A stretch of DNA of 52,657 bases from Zygnema circumcarinatum (taxonomy: Eukaryota > Streptophyta > Zygnematophyceae > Zygnematales > Zygnemataceae): contig CM074813.1 in assembly GCA_037447605.1 (NCBI GenBank), positions 2,688,234 to 2,740,890 of the forward strand, in the 5' to 3' direction. The stretch's first letter is position 1. Each line of letters starts with the position of its first letter. Below the pieces are notes generated by a model. That model did not search any database and was not told the origin of the DNA. It saw only the letters and a program-made list of their open reading frames with translations. Below are positions 42,174 through 52,429 of this stretch, piece after piece. A program made the translations under genes and the position numbers.

Positions 42174-43340
42174 CGCATTATATAATATGGCGTCCATGAC
42201 GTGACACACATGTCACGTCGCGTCCGCCATTGCAAACCCATGCACTGAGTCTGAGTGGGCGCACTCAGAAATAGCGACTAGCTAGCTGCCTCGTAAACCT
42301 ACGGCGGCGCCGACCTAGTTCTTGTCGGATCGTACATCCGTCCGTACTGTTTCGCCATTTCGCCAGCGCTCTTTTGCAGTCTTCGCCCGCCGACATCTCG
42401 GCCGTACCCTCGAACTCGCGGACCCACATCGCGAGTGGTCCACGTGGCGCATTTCGGTTCGCCGCCAAATATCTTCCATGCGTTTCGTAGCAACTGCGCT
42501 CAGCGTTTAACGCCCAGCGTCGCGACGATCAAATTAAGCCAGCGTCCCGTGCTTCAGCGAATCAGCGGCGCCTCTTGATCAAAGTTAGCGCGTGCATTAC
42601 TCCACTTACTTGTGTCACCGCCCGGGTAAAGAGCGCGGGTTTGCTCCAGCGCGCACCAGCTGCCTCCTGCGGGAGTCGAGGACACCGACATTACTAAATC
42701 TAAGAGCCTTACGCTACTTGAGATCTCATGTTCTACCGGTACCACAACAAGTTAGTGTGACATGTCTGATGTCTAACTATCATACACTAACACTAACGGA
42801 GGCACCATTTGGCCTTGAGGTCTCGCGGCTGCCCGACCTTTGCCCGGTTTTGGATATGTTAGAAATGTATCCGGGGCCTCCAAAGCCCGGGATCCAAGAC
42901 CCAAAGTGTTTGATAGTTCGTAAGACTTGGCGTCCCCAATCTCTCACCGAGAGGGCCTTCGCGCCACACGGTATCGGCTCCTGCGAGTCTTTACGGGTAA
43001 AAGCACCTGCCCCGGAGGGGCGGTTAGTGCAAGAAAGGTAACCGCCGTTGACCCAACATTGCTCCGTAGGCGATCCGTGGTAGATATTGCGTAGCCCCAA
43101 AGAGGAAAGCGGGGCCACCTTGGCCGACCGTCGGGCATCCTCGATGGGATTCGCCGGAGGGCGGTCAGGGGGCTGCGCGATCTCCTCCGCCCAGCGGCTG
43201 CCCCGGGCCGAGTCCCCCCTTCTTTGGGTGGTTGCTTCCGTGGTGACTCCCCGTGGAAAAACCGGGGGGTGCGGACTCACCCGGTTGCTTCGGCGGCCCG
43301 GTTCGAAGGCGTCGGGGACGGGCGGCCTTCTGCAGAGATG
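42174..43340. other. GC-rich repeat-like DNA, no recognised gene
   Basis: Contains an LTR-end-like stretch (42721-42800). A minus-strand open frame at 42780-43280 has no family I recognise. Confidence 0.4.
42721..42800 (-). repeat. LTR-terminus-like sequence, copy 1
   Basis: AGATCTCATG, then GTTAGTGTGACATGTCTGAT and ACACTAACACTAACGG. It matches 51289-51372 apart from scattered changes. On the minus strand it starts GTTAGTGTTAGTGT, like the TGTTAG start of many plant Copia LTRs. Confidence 0.45.
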
Positions 43341-43841
43341 TTAAAGCCCTAACCCGTCTTTGGGACCTGCGCTTTGCATCTCGCCTCTACGGCTGAGGGG
43401 TTCGGGGCGCGCTACCTTCCTCGATCCTCCGGGAGCATCCGAAGGCGGGAGCTTTCCATTTACAGGCGTGTCCGCAAAGGTAGGACGTGAGCTCCATGTA
43501 GATCCCACCTCGAACAAGCCGGTGGCGGCTTGGCGTGCTGCGTCACATCGCTTCCGGATCCTCACGATCCTCTTCTTCATCTTTAAGGACGCGCCCACAG
43601 TAATGTGGGCCCCGATCATAGGATCGGCGGATTCTGCCGGAGCAAGCGGCTCCGGTGGAACGGGAGGGAGGGCAGCAGTCACCGGATGACCTTGGTCATC
43701 CGTGGGCTCGGGACTGGGCCCCTCCATAGGGACGGCCGCAGTCCCCGAGTTCTCCTCCATCACCTCGTCCCGGGGGACAGGTGGTGGAGGTGGCGGCCCC
43801 GAGGGCCCCGGGTCCCCTCCGGCCCGGCGAGTGGTCACCAT
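43341..43841 (-). other. Pro-rich open frame, possible retroelement gag start
   Basis: A 166-aa minus-strand frame starting MVTTRRAGGDPGPSG with a basic MKKRIVRIRKRCDAARQA stretch. An N-terminus of this kind is seen in some retrotransposon gag proteins, but no zinc knuckle or gag core follows in frame. Could also be chance in GC-rich DNA. Confidence 0.3.
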
Positions 43842-44834
43842 GACCCACTAGGTTCTCCCAAACCCGGAGAGGCCGCCTTGTAGCGGCCTCGATACAAATA
43901 ATCACTATTTGAGGTATCGCTGGAAGCTGGCGGAATTGCACTAAGTTACGCACTTTCGAGTCCGGCCGAGAAAAGGCAGGAGGGTTGGCGCAGCCACGAA
44001 GCGGGAATTGCAACGCGGTATGCTGTGAAATACGTTAGGTTGGGCAGCGGTCACCCACCACGCCCTACGCTTCCCCGTCGAGGCCTCCTACGGCATGGAG
44101 GATTGGAGCGGTACGTCCAATGGCCGGCCGCCCACGTGTCCCTCTCGACCCGAATGGGTGAGAGGTGGCCCATGCGGCGGCTTACCGCATTCGCGGCCTT
44201 GTGCCGCGGCAGCGCGCGCACGCCCGTCGATTACGCGGTCAAATCCCTGCAGCAGCGGGATTCCGGCTTGTCGGCGGCTGCGTCCGTACCAGCGGTAACC
44301 CATAGCTATGCGGGCGGCCGGTTGCGTTCCAAAAGCGTAGTAAAGGAAGATGTGAGTAGGATTCCGTGATCCACCGACCCATCGGCTGACTATATCTATG
44401 TATGCGCCATATCGAACCACTGCAACTTATTTTGCAAGGTTGATCCCGAGGATTGCTCACGGGTCGGATGGTGCGAGCGCCTTAACCACTCGGCGGCGGG
44501 CGGGGAGTACTGGGAGCGGAAAGCGCCCTAAGTACATCTCCGAGTAGGTAGGCTGTAGCGTTTAAGCTACATGTGAAGCTTATTACCGATGGTGGTAAGG
44601 TGTACCGCCATTTATCCTATCTTGGTCGACTTCTCCTCCTTGGGTCGCGACAATGCGGAGTCTGTCGGTGGCCCGAGATCGAGCGAAGGGAGTGGGCTGG
44701 AGGGTCGTCGACCACGAAGAGGCTGTCGACTCGATGCACATGTGTGTTGAAGCTCGGTCGATCGACCCGCGGCCTCCGCAGAGCTCTCACCTTTGCATCG
44801 GCCTAAACTACGCATGCTTATGGTCGGCAAACCT
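43842..44834. other. Repeat-like DNA without a recognised gene
   Basis: Only the tRNA-like sequence at 44477-44494 stands out. Confidence 0.4.
44477..44494 (-). other. tRNA-Ser/Leu-like A-box
   Basis: The minus strand reads GCCGAGTGGTTAAGGCGC, the D-arm/A-box of class II tRNAs (Ser, Leu). A possible degenerate B-box, GGTTCGATATGG, lies at about 44407-44419. No full cloverleaf can be drawn, so a decayed tRNA or a tRNA-derived SINE head is more likely than a working gene. Confidence 0.35.
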
Positions 44835-45110
44835 CCGGACTTGTTTTCAGCTTAGCCTCCTCCTTGTAGTCCACACTCTTGTGGCCCTTCTTTTTGCATT
44901 TGTAGCAGGTTCCAGAAAACTCCTTCTTCTCCTTCTTCGACTTGTCGAGCTTCTTGTTCTTCGAATCGCCTCCTCTTTCTTGAGGGGCCTTGCTCCGGCA
45001 ATCGGGGGAGTAATGGCCGATCTTGCCATAGTTGTAACACGTTGGTGGAGGGCGATCTCCTCCACGGGGGTTCTTCTCCTTGCCTTTCAGTTTGGTCTAA
45101 GCTCGCATAG
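44835..45110 (-). pseudogene. Copia gag C-terminus with two damaged zinc knuckles
   Basis: Minus strand: a first knuckle CYNYGKIGHYSPDC (second Cys replaced by Tyr), a Lys-rich linker, then CYKCKKKGHKSVDY (last Cys replaced by Tyr). The CX2CX4HX4C pattern is that of retroelement nucleocapsid. Stops and shifts on both sides. Confidence 0.75.
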
Positions 45111-46029
45111 CCAAGACGCTCTCAAAGCCGCTCGACTCATCCTGCAAAGAGTCTTCTTCATGTTGGAAACTAAAGTCTGGTCTCCCTCTCTTGCTGCACT
45201 CTCAGACATGCTTATATCTCAGCGATCACACCCACCCCCAATGCACACACCGGAAGGAAGGACTGAAAACCGAAAAGAGAAGACACCGAGAAGTGAAGTA
45301 AGAGGAGAAAGCCCCACCGGCTCAAAACTCCTTAAAATAGATAAGAAAGGGTTACACACAGAAAGTCAGCCCTCAGGCGATTCCTACTGCTACTACACAC
45401 CTATCTGCTTTGCCCATACGAAAGCGGGCCTCTACTTCGGCACCACAAGCGAGATGCAAAGTTCTAAGGGTTAACTAACACTATGCACTAAGCAATACTC
45501 AACACCGCCGCCGGGGCACCTCCATCGCCCACCACAGGCCACCGTGCTGCCTCCACCTCCATGTCACAGGTCGCCCGCCTTCAAGATTCCGCCCAAGGCC
45601 AGCTGGAGCTCGTACCGGAGGCTGCTATGGGAGGGGAGCGTCCGCATCGAAAAACTCCTTCCTAAAGCTCCCTCCGTCGTCCGGAACCTTCCCGCCAGCC
45701 CTTCTTCTTCGCCTAATAATTCGTACTAAGCTAACCCATAGCCGCGCTTACCTATTGTCAGCCGCCACCAATGGTCGTGGCCGTGGCCGACAGCTTTGGC
45801 TAGGGCTGTGGCCGAAAATGTAATTATCATACATGAGGCTTCCGACGCTGACCAGACGGGTCCCCAGCCATCTCTTTCGCCTTCATTCCGGGCGACATCA
45901 AGACGGGGAGGTGGGATGGAGGGGTCCATGGGACTGGTAATCGTGCCCTACCCGTATCCCAAACTTCGTGGCGATGTCCTCGCAGATACTTCCCGCGATG
46001 GAAATAGGCTCTCCCCTCGCCTCTTTTTA
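45111..46029. other. Retroelement-associated DNA, nothing recognised
   Basis: No intact reading frame or domain recognised. Possibly LTR or leader sequence of the neighbouring elements. Confidence 0.35.
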
Positions 46030-46370
46030 AGCCGGATCCCTAATGTGATACCGGCCTCCTAAGTCTGACATCTGGAAGTAAGACTTGAGAAGGTCCTTGA
46101 GGTTCTGAATTCCGGTCATGGAGGGGCTGATGATGATGAGGTCGTCCACGTAGGTTCCCACGTACATCACATTCGCCCCCTCTCCTTTCATATAAACTGA
46201 ATGGTTAGTTTCAAACCTTGCAAATCCATTCTCTTGCAAAAGGTTATTTATCTTCACACACCAGATCCTTGGGGTCCTCTTGAGCTGGTGAACATTCATA
46301 TTCTCAGTAGCAGCTATGCAAAGCAAAGATCGCAATGCATTGAGTTTCACTATGGTGGAAAGCCAACTAG
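46030..46370 (-). pseudogene. Copia reverse transcriptase fragment with internal deletion
   Basis: Minus strand: VKLNALRSLLCIAATENMNV, then directly TPRIWCVKINNLLQENGF, then YVGTYVDDLIIISP with the YVDD catalytic motif, and LKDLLKSYFQMSDLGG. The usual segment between the HQLD motif and the PRLW-type motif is missing, so the RT core was shortened by deletion. Non-functional. Confidence 0.85.
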
Positions 46371-47115
46371 ACGTTTCCGCCGCCCTCCATCTTACTCCTC
46401 TCAAGTCCCCCGATTTCGTGAGAACGGAGCAAATCCCCTGCCAGGCCATTGCCCACCAGACCTTCTCTCGTCTCAGCTCGCTTTGGCCATCCTCCTCAGA
46501 CAAAAGAAGGCAGTGGTACGGACAAAGGTCCGCGGCCCTCACTTGCCGACATGTGGCTGGGCAGTGTTCCCGCTGGCTCAAGCACGCATCAATCTGCCGG
46601 ATGGCAAGCCCGGGGCGCGACTGGCGACGCCTCTCCGAACAACTCCACCGCTAAGCATCCAACGGGCGCCACTCTGGCTTTTGCCTGGCTACCGCCACGT
46701 GGTGTAAGATCCGTGTGATCAACGGTCGCCCGCCGGCTCATCTCCACCGTGGGATTCGGAAGTGTGCTACAAGCACTCCTCCCCGATCGGGCACCTCCAC
46801 CGCCCGCCATACCTTTTCGAAATTGGTCCTGGCCCACTCCTCCTCAAACTCTTGTCGCCATCCTCTCGCTGATACTCCGCATTTACAAGTTGCCCCGCCT
46901 TCCTCTCCTAACGCCTACCTCAAGTAAAGGAGGCTTCTTCCAAGAGCATACTGGAAACACGGTCGTGGGCCGAAGTCGCGGGGAGTAGCCAGCCTGGACT
47001 AATCCCGTAAATCCTCGCTGCTCGTAACCACCGCTAAGGCACCCAACCGCATCATGACTTTTGCTTGGGTAGTAGCCGCCTTTGGCAAGTACGGACTTGT
47101 GTCCCTTCTAAGCCG
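46371..47115. other. Retroelement-associated DNA, nothing recognised
   Basis: Open frames on both strands are short and do not match a domain I recognise. Confidence 0.35.
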
Positions 47116-47607
47116 CTAGCTTGTAAAGAGACGCCCCTCTAAAGGTAGACCTCTTTTGCCGTCTCTTTCTTCGCTACTCAAGGCTCTTCTTCCCCGGCCG
47201 CCGTTTGTCCTCGCTCGTGAAGCAGTCCGCGAAAGATGGCCGGGCTTCCCGCGAGTGAAGCACGTGGGGCTCTTTCTGTCCCCCCGGTCGTTCTTCCCCT
47301 TCTGTAACAAACCCGCCTCTAGCAGGGTTTGAACTCTGGACCTCCCGGTATTCACCTAAGTGCTTTACCATTAAAAGGCAACCGCGGATGTAAGTACTAG
47401 GTCATACACTCAATGTATACCGTTCGTTACATTCCTCCCCACCTAAACCGTGCTCGTCCTCGAGCACCATGCTCAAGGGTTTTCACGAGCGCGTTCAAGC
47501 TCCTTCATCACATGGACCTACAGACTTGGCTGCTCCAGCTCAACCAATCTGTACCATGCTCAGAGATCACGGTGTTTTTAGGGTGGATTGCAAATACCAG
47601 TCCTTAG

Positions 47608-47618
47608 GCTCTGATACG
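47608..47618 (-). other. Primer-binding site of the TRIM
   Basis: The minus strand reads GTATCAGAGC two to three bases from the 5' LTR end, complementary to the 3' end of initiator tRNA-Met as in most plant LTR elements. Confidence 0.85.
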
Positions 47619-47636
47619 AATGTAACAAACCCGCCT

Positions 47637-47690
47637 CCAGCAGGGTTCGAACTCAGGACCTCCCGGTATTCACCTAAGTGCTTTACCATT
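47637..47690 (-). promoter_or_regulatory. tRNA-like Pol III A-box and B-box in the TRIM 5' LTR
   Basis: On the minus strand, TGGTAAAGCAC (A-box-like) is followed 36 bases later by GTTCGAACC, a perfect B-box (GTTCGANNC). The intervening GGTGAATACCGGGAGGTCCT resembles the anticodon side of a tRNA. In the other LTR the B-box is changed to GTTCAAACC. Confidence 0.6.
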
Positions 47691-48352
47691 AAAAGGCAAC
47701 CGCGGATGTAAGTACTAGGTCATACACTCAATGTATACCGTTCGTTACACCTTCTCCCTTCCAAAATTCTTCGAACGAATTAGAAGGACATTATCAGTGC
47801 CTAACTTCTCCTTTTCTAACAGCAAGTCACACTCTCTGATCCTGCCCTTTACTTGCTCCAACGTCATAGGAAGACAAGTTAGCTGGGTTCTCAAAGATTC
47901 TACTGCATGAGCATATTTGCTTGTTAGGCTTACCAAAAACTGATAGATCTGGCTAGGTAAGGGAATCGGCTGCTTAGCCACTACGCACTTCTGCATTAGG
48001 CTATCAAATTTGACCATGTAGTTAGTCAGGGTCTCACCCTTCTCCATTCTGAATGCACCTATTTCAAAGATACAGATAATCGGCAACCTCTTTCGCAATC
48101 CCCCATAGAAGATCGCTCGAGACTCTTCCACATTTCCTCAAAGAAGAAGATGTGTCTAGCAAAGATGTATTAAAGGGGCATTGCCTCATCGGCCATGGCA
48201 ATATAACCTCGCTGCCTTGTGTAGCTTTCGCGTGCTATAGGTCGGTGTTTTTGCCGCCGCCTCGCAGTCGGCCGAAAAGGTGGTTCTGGTGCTGGAGCGT
48301 GGGATTGCCATCGCTTCCCGGCTATACACCTCGCTGTCGCCTCCATTGGAAC

Positions 48353-48492
48353 CCGTTCCTACCCCGATAACATTATCTTTCACTCTCTCTCACTCTATCT
48401 CTCACTTACCATAGCCTATAACTCATGTAATGAACGCGTAGACGAGCACGCTGGAAATCACACACGAGAGAGTGTAAGAGAAAGCTCACACC
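48353..48492 (-). repeat. Copia leader sequence, copy in element B
   Basis: Matches about 50453-50590: GGAACCCGTTCC near the gag start, CACTCTCTCTCACTCTATCT, CATAACTCA(T/C)GTAATGAACG and AGAGAAAGCTCAC. This is the untranslated leader just before gag in both elements. Here it directly abuts the truncated integrase of element A. Confidence 0.7.
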
Positions 48493-49420
48493 CCTAGGGA
48501 GTAGGGAGCAGAGAATTCATGCCTAATTCCACGAGTCTTGAGGTACTCGCCGAACTCCTTCGACTTGAACTCCCCTCCGTTATCTGAGCGCAGAGTCTTC
48601 ACTTTCTGTCCGCTCTCTTGCTCCATCTGAGTCTGCCAATCTCAAAAGGCTACGAAAGCTTCAGACTTGTTCTTGAGAATTTTCACCCAAATTTTCCTCG
48701 AAAAATCGTCGAGAAAAGTGATGAAGTACCGAGCTCCTCCACTCGTTGCCGGTGTCACGGGGCCGCAAAGGTCGGTGTGAACCAACTCCAATTTCTCCTG
48801 CGCATGGTACGCCTCCTCTCCACTCCTCGCGAATGGTTTCCGATGCGCCTTCCCCTCTACACACTCCTTGCAAAAGCCGAGCTCCTTCTCCACGACATCT
48901 ACGTCTAACCCACGGATTCAGTTCCCCTGCCAGCCGAAGCCGTCAGAACCCCCGATGGTTAAGATGACCAAGACTACGATGCCAGAGATTAATGGCAGTT
49001 TCAGCCACAGCCATCACATCTTCATCCTCTGTCCTTCTATAATGAAGATAATACAGGCCTCCCTTCTCATACCCCTCAAACAGCCGCTTCCCCGTAACTA
49101 CGTGAGTAGCTATACAAGACTTCTCCTCAATGTGATCTCGTACCCCTCTACACACCTGCCACTGCATATGAAGTTCTGCTTTCAGCTCAAAAGCAAGGAC
49201 ATCACCAATACATAAACGCTCCTCCCTCTCCTCTTCGTAGATAACGGAGCCGTCTTCGAGAATCATCTTGACTACTCCTCCCTTCGTGACTGTCACTCCC
49301 TCTCCAGTTGCCGAGTGAACAGATCGGGTCCTCTCCAGCGTGTCCAGCGTGGAGAACATCTACTTGTCGCCACACATGTGTGGAAGCGCCTCGAAGCCGA
49401 CAACCACGGCCGCTTCTCGC
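48493..49420 (-). pseudogene. Copia protease/pre-integrase/integrase (element A), decayed
   Basis: Minus-strand order: a protease remnant (FEALPHMCGDK, where the catalytic DSGA is gone, followed by a stop), the GAG-pre-integrase stretch to NLWHRSLGHLNHRGF, the CKECVEGKAHRKPF zinc finger, then integrase with HTDLCGPV, FITFLDDFSRK, LRSDNGGEF and FSAPYS. The sequence stops just after APYS, before the rest of integrase, where element B leader begins. Several stops and frameshifts. Confidence 0.87.
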
Positions 49421-50469
49421 ATCCGTAACTCCGGATCTTCCCAACAAAGTCAGAACCTTCAAGCCTTTCAGCCATCATCAGATTGGTCTCATTCGACCTT
49501 CTGCATTCGGTGCTCTTGTGACCTCGCTTCTTGCACTTGAAGCAGATCCCCTTGAAGCCTTTCTTCTTTTTTCTTGCCAATGCCGGCGCCTCTCCTCCCC
49601 GGTCTTGGGGACTCTTGTTCTCAGAAGCAGTCACAGTAAAGGCCGGTCTTGCCACACGTGTAGCACGCCTTCCCGCATGCTCTCCTCGGGTCCGGCCTTT
49701 GGCGCACTCCCTTCGGGTCTTGTCGCGGAAGTGCAGCGCTAGCACCTTCTCCTCCTCGGTGTTCCCGGTAAGTCTTGACGGTGTCCTCCTCCTGATCCTC
49801 CGCTTACTCGCCTTTCGCGCGGGTCATTTTCGGTGCCCGTTAGACAAATTCCCAAGCAACTGCTAAGCATCAACCGGAGGTCAAACCCCCTAAGAACTGG
49901 CTGATCTTATGGTCACTCTCTAACGGTTTCTGTAGAGCTATGAACCTCTCCATCAAGGTATCAAACCTGACCATATATTAACTCAGTTTCTCATCCGAAG
50001 TCATCTTCATATTGCCAAGCTGCGTGTAAAGACTCACTATCGTGACGTTATCCTTTACATCATACATCTCTTCTAAGCACCTCCACATAGCATGTGAGGT
50101 CTTGAGATCATATAAAGAGGACGCATGACTTCTCACAACCTGGCGACGCATCTGGTGAGCGCTGGTTGTCCTGGGCACTCCATGTATGCAGCGCACCTCG
50201 TGTTCACCGCCGCCCGCTGCGGCTCCTCCCGTAGCACCGTGCCTTGATGGTGCCGCTGACGGCTCCCCCAACAGCCCCCTGCCCACGAGCAAGGGACCAG
50301 CCGCCATCTCCACCCCTTGTAGTCTTGACCGTCAATGCGGGAATGCTGAACTTCACTGCACGCCGCCGCCACCATTGGCTCTCGGAGTACCACTGCTGGA
50401 GCGCGGATCTCTGCCACTCTCCTCAGCGCTACCTCGCCCATTGGAACCCGTTCCCACCGATGAAGACAT
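49421..50469 (-). pseudogene. Copia gag (element A), decayed
   Basis: A start at 50469 with VGTGSNG; gag core at 50313-49920 with SLYDLKTSHAMWRCLEEMYD and YTQLGNMKMTSDEKLS; one damaged zinc knuckle (CYTCGKTGLYC) and one intact knuckle CFKCKKRGHKSTEC at about 49515-49560. Frameshifts divide it into several frames. Confidence 0.82.
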
Positions 50470-51372
50470 CTTCACTCTCTCTCACTCTATCTCACTTCAC
50501 TCATAGCCCATAACTCACGTAATGAACGCTAGAGACGCAGCACGGGAAATCACACACTAGAGTGTAGAGAAAGCTCACTACTCTAAAACTCCTTTATAAT
50601 AAGAATGTCACCCACATGAAGTTCTCCCCTCTCACTAGCTACTTCTCCCTACTACTACCTTAAGTGACACACGCGCAAGCAAAACAAAGAACACGAAAGG
50701 TGCAATGTAATAAGTCAATTTTAGAATACAGAAGTCTAATGTGGTTATCCTACATAATCAAGCTAAACCCGATATACCGCCATGGCCGTGTTACGTGACA
50801 TCTTCCTTGTTGACCGATGTCACGTCACGGCCGCCCCTGGCGCGCTCAGCACCGGGTACGCTGCTCAACATCCAAATGGCGTGTCCTTCAAACTCCCACG
50901 CCACCTGGGCGTGCCGCTCAGACAGCTTCCGGGCCATTTGAACTTGCCGCCCTCGCTTCGAAGCAATCTCCGGGCCGCCTGCTCAGACAGCCAGTTCGCC
51001 GCTTCGCTGCTGCATAGCCATTTCTCCGCTATGCTGGGGCGTTGCATAATATCACTAAGGCCCATAATTTAAATTTCCGCTGCCGTGATTACAAGCATAT
51101 TCACAATTCGCCCGCGCATGGCCGCCGCACTCGCCCCTCCGTGAAGCTGGGATCTTGCCGCAGTCCGCGGATCGCACTAAGGGGTTCACCGACGCGTTCC
51201 GCCGCATATCACCGACATTCTCCGCGCCCGAAAAGCGTACGGGCCACCGACATTTGACCCGACCGTATTTCCTAGGACTACTACTAGCAGATCTCATGTT
51301 TCCCAACTGAGGACCACAACAATGTTAGTGTGAACCCGTACAATGTCTAACTATAGCACACTAACACTAACA
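50470..51372 (-). other. Leader and probable LTR of Copia element A
   Basis: The leader (to about 50600) precedes gag. On the minus strand the outer limit at 51372 reads TGTTAGTGTTAGTGTGC, a typical Copia LTR start, and matches 42721-42800. The inner LTR edge and the primer-binding site could not be placed. Confidence 0.4.
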
Positions 51373-51639
51373 GCCACGGTTCTCACCCAAGGTGATTTGA
51401 ATGAAGTCGGGTCTCTTGTGAAGGAAGTGATGGCTGTGTGGGAGAATGTGAAGTCGCATCAAAAGAAAGGCAAGGTGCTGAGCGAGACCGTGAATATCGT
51501 GTACGAAGCGATGAAGAGTAGAAGTTACCAAGGGAGTGACTTGGTAACTGAAAAACCAAATTCTGGCGGAATCTTTCCATTCCGCCGGCGATGGTCAAGG
51601 TCTAACTCCCCCTAAGGCTAGTACGGATAGTACGAATAA
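51373..51639 (+). other. Exon-like open stretch outside the LTR
   Basis: Immediately beyond the LTR end is a frame with normal-looking composition, including GDLNEVGSLVKEVMAVWENV and LSETVNIVYEAMKSRS, followed by GACTTGGTAACT, a possible donor at 51542. It could be an exon of a host gene disrupted by the retrotransposon cluster. I recognise no family. Confidence 0.25.
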
Positions 51640-52312
51640 TACAAATACTGGGGGTCCTCGTCATATTTTCCACCTTCAACAGTGCGTCACCAATAAATTC
51701 GCACCGATTTTGCCGAAACCACCTTTTTGTACGGTAACTTCGTGTTAGCCGTACTCTTCATACTAGCCGTACCCTTGAAACCCTAAAATCCCTAAAAACC
51801 CTAAAACCCGTACTATTCGTACTAGCCGTACTAGCCGTACTAGCTGTACTAGCCGTTACGGGCTTACGCAAAACCTCCCCTAATCTCCCCGCACGTGCCG
51901 CCGTAAGAGGCGCTTGCTCTCCTCCCCTTCGTGTTGGCTTCGATACGATACGATACGATAGGACACGCATCGATACGGTACTATCCGTACTTGCCGTACG
52001 AGCTGCAGTAACCGATACGGTACGATGCGATACGATATGACAAAAAATGATACGATACAATACGTACGGACATACATGAACACTAACATAATTCCGCTCG
52101 ACTATTGGTAACACGGACATTCTGTTTGCCAAAATATTTTCGCTCGGTATTTGCCGAAACCAGGTGGAAAATATGACGAGGTCCCCTTGTAGTACAAATA
52201 GTACGGCTAATACAAAGTTACCGTACAAAAAAGTGGTTTCGGCAAAATTGGTGCGAATTTCTTGGTGACGCACTTTTGGAGGTGGAAAATATGATGGGGT
52301 CCTACTGTACCT
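51640..52312. repeat. Inverted repeats and GATAC/GTACTAGCC simple repeats
   Basis: CATATTTTCCACC, then CAGTGCGTCACCAATAAATT and GATTTTGCCGAAACCACC (51650-51735), recurs inverted at 52142-52312 and directly at about 36300-36400. Between the arms lie GTACTAGCC repeats (about 51805-51860), CCCTAAAA units and GATAC pentamers (about 51941-52055). Confidence 0.7.
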
Positions 52313-52429
52313 TGAGGACGCGGCGCAATGAAAGAAGTCAAGACCGTACACGTTCGTACGGTCTTGGCTTGTACCGAACGGTCGGCCTCCCTTCCTCCCT
52401 CCCTCCCTCCCTGGAGACCGACCGTTGCA

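Larger units (their letters stand above)
47303..47749 (-). mobile_element. TRIM (terminal-repeat retrotransposon in miniature)
   Basis: A 447-bp non-coding element with every expected part. LTRs of 129 bp (47303-47431 and 47621-47749) start TGTAAC and end GTTACA and differ at three positions. The target duplication CCTTC (47298-47302, 47750-47754) is exact. On the minus strand the 5' LTR is followed by GTATCAGAGC, the initiator tRNA-Met primer-binding site, and the 3' LTR is preceded by the polypurine tract AGGTGGGGAGGAA. The internal domain is 189 bp. It sits in the gag of a Copia element. Each LTR carries tRNA-like A- and B-boxes. It cannot move without proteins from another element. Confidence 0.92.
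47116..48383 (-). pseudogene. Copia gag (element B), split by a TRIM insertion
   Basis: A start at 48383 (MKDNVIGVGTGSNGGDSE) resembles that of element A at 50469. The gag core follows at 48131-47750 with GETLTNYMVKFDSLMQK, YQFLVSLTSKYAHAVESL and RECDLLLEKEKLG. The TRIM at 47303-47749 interrupts it; the same frame resumes on the far side with a degenerate zinc knuckle (CFTRGKPGHLS). Further damage means it is inactive. Confidence 0.8.

Noticed and set aside
41087-42241. Five long frames between 41.1 and 42.2 kb
   Set aside because: They run through 813 N, so their length is an artefact of the assembly gap.
47637-47690. Functional tRNA gene
   Set aside because: The A- and B-boxes fit, but the T-stem and anticodon stem do not pair properly, and the sequence is duplicated as part of the TRIM LTRs.
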